This document shows, in pieces, positions 46,728 to 56,444 of a DNA stretch of 57,336 bases. This DNA is from Schizophyllum amplum. Its lineage: Eukaryota > Basidiomycota > Agaricomycetes > Agaricales > Schizophyllaceae. A program made the position numbers and the translations under genes. The stretch spans positions 1 through 57,336 of the forward strand of contig VDMD01000140.1 of the NCBI GenBank assembly GCA_007026445.1, read 5' to 3'. The first letter of the stretch is position 1. The number at the start of each line of letters is the position of its first letter. The notes below the pieces were generated by a model. That model did no database searches. It was not told where the DNA came from and saw only the letters and a program-made list of their open reading frames with translations.

Positions 46728-48996
46728 ATGTCCGATGAGAAAAAGAGTGGGCGCTCCCAGTCCTTTCTCCCTCGTCCGTTCCACTGACGAGCTTCTTCTT
46801 TCCCCGCCCCGTAGTTGTTCACCTGTCCGATGCTGAGCTCACGTCTCTCAGGTTCCTCGGAGATGGTCAGGACTCCCTGTTATTGTCTCGGATACTCCTT
46901 ACTTATCTCAACCCTCCTTAGCCGCTGTCCAGCAGGTTATCGACTTCATTGAGGCGATCAGGAAGGTTCCTACACAATACGACTGTGAGTGTCTTCGTTC
47001 ATGTTCTTTGTCGTACTTACAGGACATCTATCGGCTTCGTTATCAGGGATTACCGTCTTCCAACTCCAGTGCCTCAACGCCCCATCTGAAATTCCACCCC
47101 GCCACCCCTGCGTCGCCAACCTTGTCGGCGTCGAGTGGTTCCACAGCTTCCCCCAATATTTTCGAGATCACGACTGCAGAGCACGGCCTGGTCTCGCCAT
47201 TCGAACGTGTCCACTTCTACACCGGCGTCTCTGAGGATCCGCCTCCTCTCCTCCACCGTTCCGATCTCCTCCAGCGTCCATTCGTCATCCCTCTGGAGAG
47301 GCACTCTTTCATCCCGGAGAAGACCGCTCACGGAGTTCACCATCCGGTCCTCAAGAACAAGTTCTGGAAGGAGACCGTTGCTCCTGAGATCATCGCGCTG
47401 CTTAAGCAGAAAAGTCGTGGCATTCGCGTCTCTACGATGCTGCCGGTCCACTTCTCGACTGCCGATGAGGACGGCAAGGATGTTTTCGACGACCACATCG
47501 TGCTCTGGATCTCTGTCCATCCCGACACCACCAAGGAGATCTCTTGCCGCGACGCTAACGACGAGATTCTCGCCATCCTCGCCAAGCACGGCATCCAAGA
47601 TGCGGCTGTCCACTGGTTTGAAGGCGCTATAAAGTTCTTCTGTGGTTTCCCTCCCATGATGCGCGTTGCTCGGGACACAGACCCGACTCACTGGATCCGC
47701 CGAGCTCTGACGGCTCACTTGAGTGTGCCTATTGTGGCGGAGGCGTTTACGAAATTCGAGACACCGGGCACGCTCGGTCTGTTCTTTCGCGAGGGCAAAG
47801 ACCGGAGTGGTAACGAGAGTACAAGGGTCATGGCGCTCACGAACAAGCACCTCACCTCCTACGACATCAAGCAAGACTACGAATATAGCGGACGAACTGG
47901 TGCTCCCAAGCAGTTCATCCGTAACTGCGGCAGTCGTCGGTTCCAACAGATCGTTAATGAGGCGCGTGCCCTCATTGCCAACAAACTCGAGGACGTCAAA
48001 TTTTTTGCAGAGGAGCTTGCGCAAATGTCGGCGAAGCTGAAACTTGAAGATCAGGCGTTGACGGTGGACGAGGAGGAGGACCTGAGGAGGAAGCGAGAGG
48101 ATCTGCAGAGGGCGAAGAAGGACATTGTTCAGCTGGATGAGTTCCTTCGGCTTCTCAACTCAACTTGGAGCGACGACTACCAGCGTATCATTGGGTTCTC
48201 GATTGGGCTCCCAGGGTTGCCAATGATCTCGACCATCGCTGCTACACTCGTGATCTCGCCGTCATCGCACTCGATGAAGATAAGTTTCAAGGACAACTTC
48301 AGGGGCAATAGCATATATCTTGGTGAGTACTGATTCTTTCCAGTTCTTTCCCTTCTTTTTCCTTCATCGTCTGATATAAGATCATATCTTCAGCTGGAAA
48401 ATACACCCGCAAACAGATCACCTCGTTCTTCAACGCCGCCAACCCTCCCGTGTTCCAGTACCCAAATGACCATCTCTTCAGGCTTTCGGGCTGTGTCGAC
48501 GCCACCGGCCTGGCCAACCCGTGTTCCATGGACGAAGATAATAAAGCCTGCTTCATCGTTGCCAAGGACGGGCAGTCGACCCGATCTCACCTTTGGTCGC
48601 TTCTCGGAGCTGGAGGCATATACGTGCAAAGACTTTGTTCATGATTCTTGGGAGGTCGCTGTCTTCAACTACAACATGAAGCAGGGCGACTTTTCCGGCC
48701 CAGGCGACTCTGGTGCAGCCATCTTCAACGCACGAGGTGCACTAATGGCTATCTTGCACTCCGGTATGCCTCGGGGAGCACACAGTCACGTCACGTTTGG
48801 TACTCCGGGTCACTACGTAGTCGAGCTCATCAAGGAACGGTACCCCAACGCCGGACTTCGAGTGCCTCCAGTTCGATGCCTGAAGTCTCGATTGCTCTTT
48901 CCTCTTATAGCTGTTCCTCTTGTTCTCATGTCTATCGCCTTTTATACTGCTCAGTCCTTTAATAGTTTCTGGTTGTTGGCCCCAGATGTGAATTGA
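46728..48996 (+). CDS. Trypsin-fold (PA clan) protein with C-terminal membrane segment
   Basis: A serine-protease-like protein of a family found in Agaricomycetes; function unknown. The main exon (about 47023-48316) carries ALTNKHLTSYD, where the His is in the position of a trypsin catalytic His, and a Lys/Glu-rich coiled coil (DEEEDLRRKREDLQRAKKD). The second exon (from 48395) has QGDFSGPGDSGAAIFNARG, with a GDSG catalytic-serine motif. A hydrophobic stretch near the end (LLFPLIAVPLVLMSIAFY) suggests a tail anchor. The frame breaks near 48580, where one extra C in ACCCGAT fits. The 5' part (HLSDAELTSLRFLGDGQDS, VIVSDTPYLSQPSLAAVQQV, IDFIEAIRKVPTQYD) reads in different frames, with one extra base before the donor at 46985. 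The start at 46728 is tentative. Confidence 0.6.
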
Positions 48997-50896
48997 TTCG
49001 CTACAATTGTCCCTTGCCTTTCTTGAAAGTCATTTTTATCATGTACCATGGAGGTCATCGGATAGTCTCCCGCGGCCGACGTTCATGGACATCGGATGAG
49101 TATTTCAAGCTTTACAGCTCGAGCCACCCGCCCAGGCGGCTGCCGGCGCATGGCCCAACTTCCAAGGCCTCCATCTAGAGCTATTGACACATACCCAGCC
49201 GAGAGCAGGGCCGCAAAGGCGGTGTAGTGCGTCCTCAAGCGGAACCTGCTCTCGGTTATAAGCCGCGGATGATGCGCTCGGGGCAGGGCCCGGGCTTGGG
49301 TGGGGGCTAAGGAGCAAAGTGGGTGGATGCTTGACACGAGAGAGGACACCAGACATCCAAATCCAGCGGGCAAGTCTCGCACCTGTCCCTCTCGCTGTTC
49401 GGCTTTCCACAGATAAGAAAGAGGAGTACTACAGGACAAAGTCACGTACCTGCAGAGCGATCGCCTGCGCCGTCAGCGTTCCTGTTATGGGCAACCGAGC
49501 CGCTGCGGTAGAATTGTTTTCGTGCCCATATGTCTAGGTACGCGGAGGGGGAAGGTTGTTGCGGTGCAACGTTTACATACGATTACTAGGCATCGCCGAT
49601 GAGATGGCGACGATGTGGTATACAAGGAGTCGATCAGGTGGTAGGTCAACAGGCTCGGAAGCCGCCCAAGCGCTTTTCTTCAGACGATGCGGAGAAGCTG
49701 GACGCGGCATTGAACACCGGTCTGCGTCGACGAGGCGTCAGATTAGGAGACGATGGTGCTGAGGCGGTGGACGACGGTGGCGAGGGTCTGCGCGCTGCGG
49801 TGGGTCGACAGTTGTATTCTCTTGGCCTTGGACGCAGGGCGCGCTGCCGAAGGCGAGGCAGGCGTACTCGCCAAGGACGGCACTGCTTTCCGAGTCGGGG
49901 TGGCTCATCTCCGCGCTGTAGCCGACGAGGACGCCCTCCGCGCCACAGCTGGCCCGCATGTACGCGGCATGGGTGTCGGCGTGCGTTCTTCATCGTCGTC
50001 TTCGTCCTCATTGTGAACCGACGGACGTTTGCAAGAGGACGGAGATGTGGACTTCCTGGGCGAGGGCGCGCGACGCGTATTCTGGGATGTCTACCGCCTC
50101 CCCGTCGCCCCCCGCGGGAGCCGCAATAAAGGACGGCAGAAGGGAGGGACCCCGTCGGCAGCTCGGGAGATAGTGTGATGGTGGCGACGATGGAACGCTC
50201 CGACGGCCATCGCTCAGCGCCGCTCCGGCTGCCGCACAGTGCACTACAGCGGCGGCGAGCGGTGCAAGCTGGCCTCCTGCTGGGCTCAGCGCGTGGACGC
50301 CGTAAGCCAGTGGAAGACGCCAGCCAGAACCAACGTCTCGCGCGCGCAGGCCGTCCGCAACAAGATACGAACGAGCAGTTCGCAACAACGGGCTCGCCAT
50401 TTTTGTTCGTACGCCGCGCTCACCCCCCTCCGCGTGGAGGATATGCACAGTTGGGGCGCCGCCCGCGTCATGCTATGGGAGTCGCCGGCGCGACTGCCCT
50501 CGTGCAGCGTAGACGCGCGCGGTAGTGAAGGACGGCGACACCCTCGGTAGACAGCTCTCGCGCTTGAGGACATTACATGGCGAGTAAGGGCGGGCGCGAA
50601 GAGGTGTGATGGTGATGAGGGGCGTAGCGGACCTGGCGTTGTGCGCTGATGACGGGTGTCGTAGAGGCGCGCATGGGGAGGGTGCGCGTCAAGGGGCATT
50701 GCCACGTACGAGTGGTGAGAAGGGCCCATACAGATGGACAATTGAGCCAAAGCGCCGGCCAGTCGCTACAGGAGAAGGTCACCTGGACGAGTGGTGTAAA
50801 GCGCAAGCGAGGGACGCGACGCGACCAGCAACGACGAGCGACGCGCAACATCACGTGACGGCGCAGATCGAAGGCTACCTTCCGCAGGCGAAGGGA
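48997..50896. other. GC-rich region without a supported gene
   Basis: Long open frames occur on both strands (for example minus 50008-50448, minus 49646-50011, plus 49599-50129). None resembles a known family, and GC-rich composition alone explains open frames. A decayed gene on the minus strand is possible. No repeat of the Lon or HNH genes was found before 50897. Confidence 0.4.
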
Positions 50897-51405
50897 GTAC
50901 TCTGAGGCGGAGAACGGGGGGCTCGAGGATGGGAGCACGACGATGACAAAGTACGAACCGGCGACGACCGAATACGAGCATGCCACAACCAAATATGCTC
51001 CCGCGATCAAGTACAACCCCGTCGTCGAGGCCCACGAGCTCGAGCACATCCTCGGCATCCCGCGGTACGAGGAGGAGCGCGAGCGCGAGGCCCGGCCCGG
51101 CGTCGTCTACGGGCTCGTCGGCACGCGTGGGAGCTGGGGGTGACGGATGCGCGGGGGCAGGACCCGTTGAAGGCGTGGAAGGACAGGGAGAGTGGGGGCG
51201 GGGCGATCGACGTGCACCTGCATCTGCCGGCGGGCGCGCAGAAGAAGGATGGGCCGAGCGCGGGACGGCGATGACGTGCGCGCTGGTGTCGCTGCTGACG
51301 GGCGCGGTGGTGCCGACGGACGTGGCGATGACAGGGGAGGTGAGCGAAATGGGTTGTCTATGTTTGCCCCCATATACATGTAGATTTCCTCGCTGTGAGG
51401 GATCA
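50897..51405 (+). pseudogene. Lon protease fragment (copy of exon 6 end and following intron)
   Basis: Matches the intact Lon gene at about 44563-45240. It starts at the EYSEAENGG codons and keeps YEPATTEYEHATTKYAP and [14 protein letters not shown]. At about 51118 an internal deletion joins VYGLVG to the segment that reads HAWELGV in the intact gene. It then keeps the KKDGPSAG block and runs through the splice donor into the first part of the next intron. One G is missing from a G run after the catalytic-Ser codons. There is no promoter, ATPase core or 3' end, so it cannot make Lon. Confidence 0.88.
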
Positions 51406-51489
51406 TGCATCAGCAACGGGACATTGGCTTTTTAGCGACGGAACATTATACAAACAGCAGGTTTGTAGTCGGGGCATCTCAATACATGA

Positions 51490-52976
51490 CTAGTGTGCTG
51501 CTATAGCCTGCCGCAAACGGTCCGCGAGCACGAACATCTGATGCCCATCCTCCGCAAGCACCCCGTCTTCATCCAGCGCTCGATCTATCTTGCTGAAGTG
51601 ATCAGCCGCACCCGACATATGAGCGACCTTGCACGCTGCGGCGTGGAGCTGAATGTACTCGCGAGACGGCAACGGATAGAGTCGCTCGTTCGGCGTCGTG
51701 AACTCGATGATGCCGTCGTCAGAATAGACTTTCACCAGCACCATCGCCTGCCGCCTGTTGGGTGCACGCACAAGGTATCTATGGCCCTCCTCGCCGTCCT
51801 CGGCCTAAAGGGGACGATGGTCAGGCAGATTATACAAGATAAGGTGAGTGGCATATCTGCGCGTACGACGTGCTCGAGCCAGAGGTCCAGAGAATCGAAC
51901 ATGTCAAGGTATTCGGACGAGATGGAGATGACGTTCTCGAGCCGGTGGATCAGCGCGCCCTGCAACTCTTGTCGGAGGTGGCTGTGGCCGAAGCTTTCCA
52001 GAATATCCAACACAGACGTTGCCCATGCCTGCATAGTATAGTATAGTAAGTAGAAAGTCAACTGACAAAACTGCTGATCTTGAGACAAGCCTCGAGAGTC
52101 GAAGCAAATGTGCTCACTTTCTTGTAGTAGTGGCATCCGTTGCGATATTCTGGTTGATTGATTCACTGAAATATGCGCACATTCCATTTACAGAATGGCG
52201 TGGTTTCTGGTGTCCCCGACAGATCCTCGAGCTTGGTCGAGCGCGGCAGAGCCCGTGCTGATCGTAAGATGGCTTGCCTGTTCGAGTCTGGCGTGTGGTC
52301 GTCGTAGAGTGGCGATAGCCGGGAGAATTGTTTGGTGAAGACGCATTGGTCGTTGTCGCGTTCACAGGCCTTTTTTTTCGGGGTAGGATAAGTTGAGGGA
52401 AGCATGCGTAACAATTGTGCAGACATCCTTACATATCTTTTCGCGTCGGAATAATTAATGGGGGCGGGGATGAGTTTTTTTCTCGATAGTCTCTCGACGG
52501 CGATCGAAGGAATTGCGAGACGGGTGAGAGCTATCGGATGGTATGCGGTCTTTGGCCTTACGGACTGAGTTGCGTGAATGGGAAACAGCTCGGTGAGGAT
52601 GGCACTGAGACTCACAGGCGCGAAGGTACTGGTCGCAAAGGAAGCGTCCTAGATCAATGACCGTCTCGTCGTCCGGGCATGAGACAATCCGTAGTGAAAG
52701 CTCGTGACGACATTGGAGGCGCACAGCGAAGACGTAGAGCCAGCCGATGACACGAAGATGCATGATGTGTGTCTGAAGTGTTGCCCGAGCTTCCGTCGTA
52801 TCCAGAGCTTCCGTGGTATCCCGAGCTTCAGGCGTATCGGCAAGCATCTTCGAGTAGCGGCGCTCGATGTCAACAAGCCTTCCGTAGGCGCTGTTCCAAT
52901 CGGGTTCAAAACGGAGGTCTATGATCCGAGTGCTGTTCACTCTCGGTATTTTGGTGGGACCCCAGGGTGTGGACAT
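51490..52976 (-). pseudogene. HNH_2 nuclease-domain protein, copy B (frame-damaged)
   Basis: Paralogue of copy A, in opposite orientation. Recognisable blocks are THIMHLRVIGWLYVF, VIDLGRFLCDQYLRA, CERDNDQCVFTKQF, ILRSARALPRST, HRLENVISISSEYLDMFDS and LHAAACKVAHMSGAADHF. Several one-base faults interrupt the frame. An A run of seven where six would keep phase (about 52480) leads to an early TAA. One base is missing just before the CAHI segment (about 52185). One T is missing in the ATTT run (about 52172). The last coding part ends at TAG/TGA near 51490. The second His position (SSEYLDMFD) lacks the His present in copy A, which argues for loss of nuclease activity even if frames were restored by resequencing. 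The N-terminus starts MSTPWGPTK. Confidence 0.7.
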
Positions 52977-53160
52977 TGCTGCTGGTGTGGAGATTTATGC
53001 TTTGTACGATTATAGTAAGTGGGGGACGAGAGTGGAACGAAAACAAAAGGCGGAGTCAAGTTTTGATGGCCGCTGTACTTACTTCCCACGTGACTGTGAC
53101 ACTGGCGTACATACATAGTGACAGGTAACAAGTTCGATTTCCGATGTCGAGTCCCAGATC

Positions 53161-53240
53161 TCAGCGCTCAGGCGCTCGTTCACTCAGCGCTCAGGCACTC
53201 AGCGCTCAGGCGCTAGGCCCTCAGCGCTCAAGCCCTTAAG
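53161..53240. repeat. Minisatellite, CTCAGCGCTCAGG units
   Basis: Short direct units of the type CTCAGCGCTCAGGCGCT are repeated about five times with small changes. Confidence 0.8.
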
Positions 53241-53263
53241 CCTCGGGCAACTTATACGCCAAC

Positions 53264-53374
53264 GCATCCGATGCAGGTGTCTTGCACATCCAATGCAGGT
53301 GTCATCATCTCTACGAACGACTGCCTGAGGAGACTAGTCATCATCCACTGCAGGTGTCATCATCCAATGCCGGT
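53264..53374. repeat. Minisatellite, CATCCAATGCAGGTGTC units
   Basis: About four imperfect copies of a unit containing CCAATGCAGGTGTCATC, partly separated by other sequence. Confidence 0.75.
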
Positions 53375-53460
53375 GTCATCGCCACGTACAGAGTACCACG
53401 GTCACGGCAGGAGTGCAAGTGCCAGGATCAGTCAGGCCAACTTGATCAACAAATCGAGTT

Positions 53461-53540
53461 CTCCTCAGGCGCACCCGGGCCCCTCGTCCTTCTCCTCAGG
53501 CGCGCCCCTCGTCCTTCTCCTCAGGCGCACCCATCGTCCT
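53461..53540. repeat. Minisatellite, CTCCTCAGGCGCACCC units
   Basis: Three copies of a unit of about 29 bases containing CTCCTCAGGCGC and CCTCGTCCT. Confidence 0.8.
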
Positions 53541-53581
53541 ACGGGCGTGGCTGCCACCGTATGATATCATACGAGGCTGCG

Positions 53582-54752
53582 TATGACCTCGTCATCGAGG
53601 GTGTCTGTCCTCCTCGTCGTCCATGGGCGTCTGACCTCGTCGTCGTCCGAGGGCGTCTGTCCTCGCCGTCCAAGGGCGTCGGACATCGTCGTCCGAGGGC
53701 TTCTGACCTCGTCATCGAGGGCGTTTGACCTCGTCGTCGTCCGAGGGCGTCTGTCCTCGTCGACGTCCGAGGGCGTTCGTCCTCGTCGTCGTCAAGGGCC
53801 TCTGTCCTCGTCATCGAGGGCGTCGTCTGTCCTCCTCGTCCGAGGGTGTCTGTCCTCGTCGTTCGAGGGTGTCTGTGCTCGTCGTTTGAGGGTGTTCGTC
53901 CTCGTCGTCCGAGGGTGTCTGTGCTCATCGTTCAAGGGCGTCTGTCCCCGTCGTCGTCAAGGGTGTCTGACCTCGTCATCCGAGGGCGTCTGACCTCGTC
54001 ATCGAGGGCGTCGGACATCGTCGTCGTCCGAGGGTGTCTGTCCTCGTCGTGAAAGGGTGTCTGACCTCGTCGGCAAGGGCGTCGTCTGTCCTCGTCGTCA
54101 AGGGCGTCTGACCTCGTCGTCGAGGGCGTCTGACCTCGTCGTTCGAGGGCGTCTGACCTCGTCGTCGTCAAGGGTGTCTGACCCGTTATCGAGGGCGTCT
54201 GACCTCGTCGTCAAGGGCGTCTGTCCTCGTCGTTCGAGGGCGTCTGTCCTTGTCGTCGTCCAAGGGCCTCTGTCCTCCTCGTCGTCAAGGGTGTCTGACC
54301 TCGTCGACGTCCAAGGGTGTCTGTTCTCGTCGTCGTCCGAGGGCGTCTGACCTCGTCGTCCGAGGGTGTCTGTCCTCGTCGTTCGAGGGTGTCTGAACTC
54401 GTCGACGTCCGAGGGTGTCTGTCCTCGTCGTCCGAGGGTGTCTGACCTCGTCATCCATGGGCGTCTGTGCTCATCGTCGTCAAGGGTGTCTGACCTCGTC
54501 GTCGTCAAGGGCGTCTGACCTCGTCGTCGTCCAAGGGTGTCTGTCCTCGTCGACGTCCGAGGGTGTCTGTTCTCGTCGTCCGAGGGCGTCTGACCTCCTC
54601 GTCGTCCATGGGTGTCTGACCTCCTCGTCGTCGTCCGAGGGCGTCTGACCTCGTCGTCGTCCAAGGGTGTCTGACCTCGTCATCCGAGGGTGTCTAACCT
54701 CGTCGTCGTCCAAGGGTGTCTGTCCTCGTCGTCGAGGGTGTCTGACATTGTC
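53582..54752. repeat. Large minisatellite, GGGCGTCTGACCTCGTCGTC units
   Basis: About 1.17 kb built from some 45-50 units of 22-28 bases. The core is GGGCGTCTGACCTCGTCGTC with variable numbers of CGT/GTC triplets and A/G changes. Open frames cross it on both strands because the unit lacks stop codons. These frames (Ser/Leu/Val/Arg repeats on plus, Asp/Arg/Thr repeats on minus) are not supported as genes. Confidence 0.92.
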
Positions 54753-54819
54753 GCCGGCGAGGGAAACACTGTCGAAGAGAAGGTATGCCGTAGTCAGATG
54801 GGATGTCGATATTCGGAGC

Positions 54820-55440
54820 CACGCCTCGTTCTGGTGGACGACCACGCCTCGTCGCTGGACGACCGAGCCGCCAGCTCGTCGGTCGGTGGACGACCACGCC
54901 TCGTCCTAGTGTCGACAGAGCCGCAGCTCGTCGGTGGATGACAGAGCCGTAGCTCGTCCTGGTGGACGGGTGAGCCACGCCTCGTTCTGGCGTCGACGGA
55001 GCCGCAGCTCGTCGGAGGGCAGAGGTTGGTGGGCGGGCGAGTCCAGGTGGGCGGGCGAGTCGGTGGGCGGGTGAGGCGGTGGACGGGCGAGTCCAGGTGG
55101 GCGGGTAAGGTGGGAGACGGGTGATTCAGAGGTGGACGGGCGAGTCCAGGTGGGCGGGTGAGTCAGAGGTGGTCGGTGGGTGGACGGGTGAGTTAGAGGT
55201 GGGCGGATGAGGGGCGAGTCCAGGTGGACGACGGAGCCGCAGCTCGTCCAGGTGGGGAACGGGCGAGTCGGTGGGCAGGGGAGTCGGTGGACGGGTGAAT
55301 CCAGGCGGGCGGGTGAGGCGGTAGACGGGGGGAGGCGCGTGGGCGGGTGAATCCAGGCGGGCGGGTGAGCCGCAGCTCATCCTGGTGGACGGGCGTCCTG
55401 CACGCTCGTAGACTTGAGCGTCCTGCACGCTCATAGACTT
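54820..55440. repeat. Minisatellites, GCCGCAGCTCGTC and GGTGGGCGGGCGAGTCC units
   Basis: The first 200 bases repeat GGACGACCACGCCTCGTC and GAGCCGCAGCTCGTCGG blocks. From about 55020, G-rich units of the type GGTGGGCGGGCGAGTCC follow, with many variants. No gene. Confidence 0.85.
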
Positions 55441-56145
55441 GAGCGTCGTCCTCGTGGAGGTGGGCGTTGCTTGTTGCAGTTGGGCGGGCGAGTCGGTGGG
55501 CGTCGCTTGTGCAGTTGGGCGTCGCTTGTGCAGTTGGGTGCCGCTTGTGCAGTTGAGCGCGTCGCTTGTTGCAGTCGAGCGCGGCGCTCTTGTCCTGGTG
55601 AAGTCCGTCGTGAAGCGGTCGCTCGTGGAGGTGGGCGTCTTGTGGGCTCGGGCGCGTCGGTCTTGTCCTGGTGGGCGTCGGTCTCGTCCTGGTGGGCGTC
55701 GGTCTCGTCCTGGTGGGCGTCACTCTTGTCCTGGTGAAGTCAAGCGTCGCTCTTGTCCTGGTGAAGTCCTTGTCCTGATGAGGTCCTTGTCCTCGTGGAG
55801 GGGGGCGTCTCGTTTTCGTGGAGGTGGGCGTTATTCACGCCTGGGGAGTCGGGCATCTCGTCTTCGTAGAGCTGGGTGTCTCGTCTTTGTGGAGGTGGGC
55901 GTCTCGTCTTCGTGGAGTCGCTCGTCTTCGTGGAGGTGGGCGTCTTTCACGCCTGGGAAGTCGGACGTCATTCGTGGAGGTGGACGTCGTTGACTACCAT
56001 CGAGGAGCTGGACGTCGAAAGTGAAGGACGTCCGTCTGGGGCAGCGTCGGGGCATCTGCGTCTTTCCTCGTCGCCGATGAATTGTGCGGCCCTCGTCGTT
56101 GATGAGTTGTGCGGCCCTCGGCGTGGATGAGTTGTGTGGTCCTTG
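55441..56145. repeat. Minisatellites, GCGTCGCTTGTGCAGTTGG and GTGGAGGTGGGCGTC units
   Basis: Several families follow one another: GCGTCGCTTGTGCAGTTGG (about 55500-55580), GGTGGGCGTCGGTCTCGTCCT (about 55660-55730), TCGTGGAGGTGGGCGTC (about 55790-55950), and a 28-base GATGAGTTGTGCGGCCCTCG unit three times (about 56075-56145). Confidence 0.85.
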
Positions 56146-56444
56146 CCAAGGCGAGGGACTACGGCGACAGCAAGGGACTGCGTCGACAGGATTGGTGGAG
56201 ATGCAGCTCGTGCGTCGGATGGGAGTGTGGGGCATCGCGAGAGGTGTAAGGAGGGAGTGCGCGGTGGTCGATCGTGTTGGTCGCGTGCCGATCGCGTCGC
56301 GCCTCGATCGCGATGACGCGCGTGTAACGAACGACGACCAGCGTCGCCGACGGGCAGCGTGGGCTATCGGACGACTCGGGAACTTATCTATGCGCCCATC
56401 ACTACTGAGCCCGCTTATCGCCACTCTCTCTACTCTGGACCACC
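56146..56444. other. Upstream region of the permease gene
   Basis: Non-repetitive sequence between the minisatellites and the permease ATG. It presumably carries the promoter. No TATA box stands out. Confidence 0.4.

Noticed and set aside
53583..54664. Repeat proteins encoded by the minisatellite on either strand
   Set aside because: The unit contains no stop codon in most frames, unit length is not a constant multiple of three, and no start context or intron pattern supports translation.
53582..54752. CRISPR-like array
   Set aside because: The units are adjacent and near identical without unique spacers, and the genome is eukaryotic.
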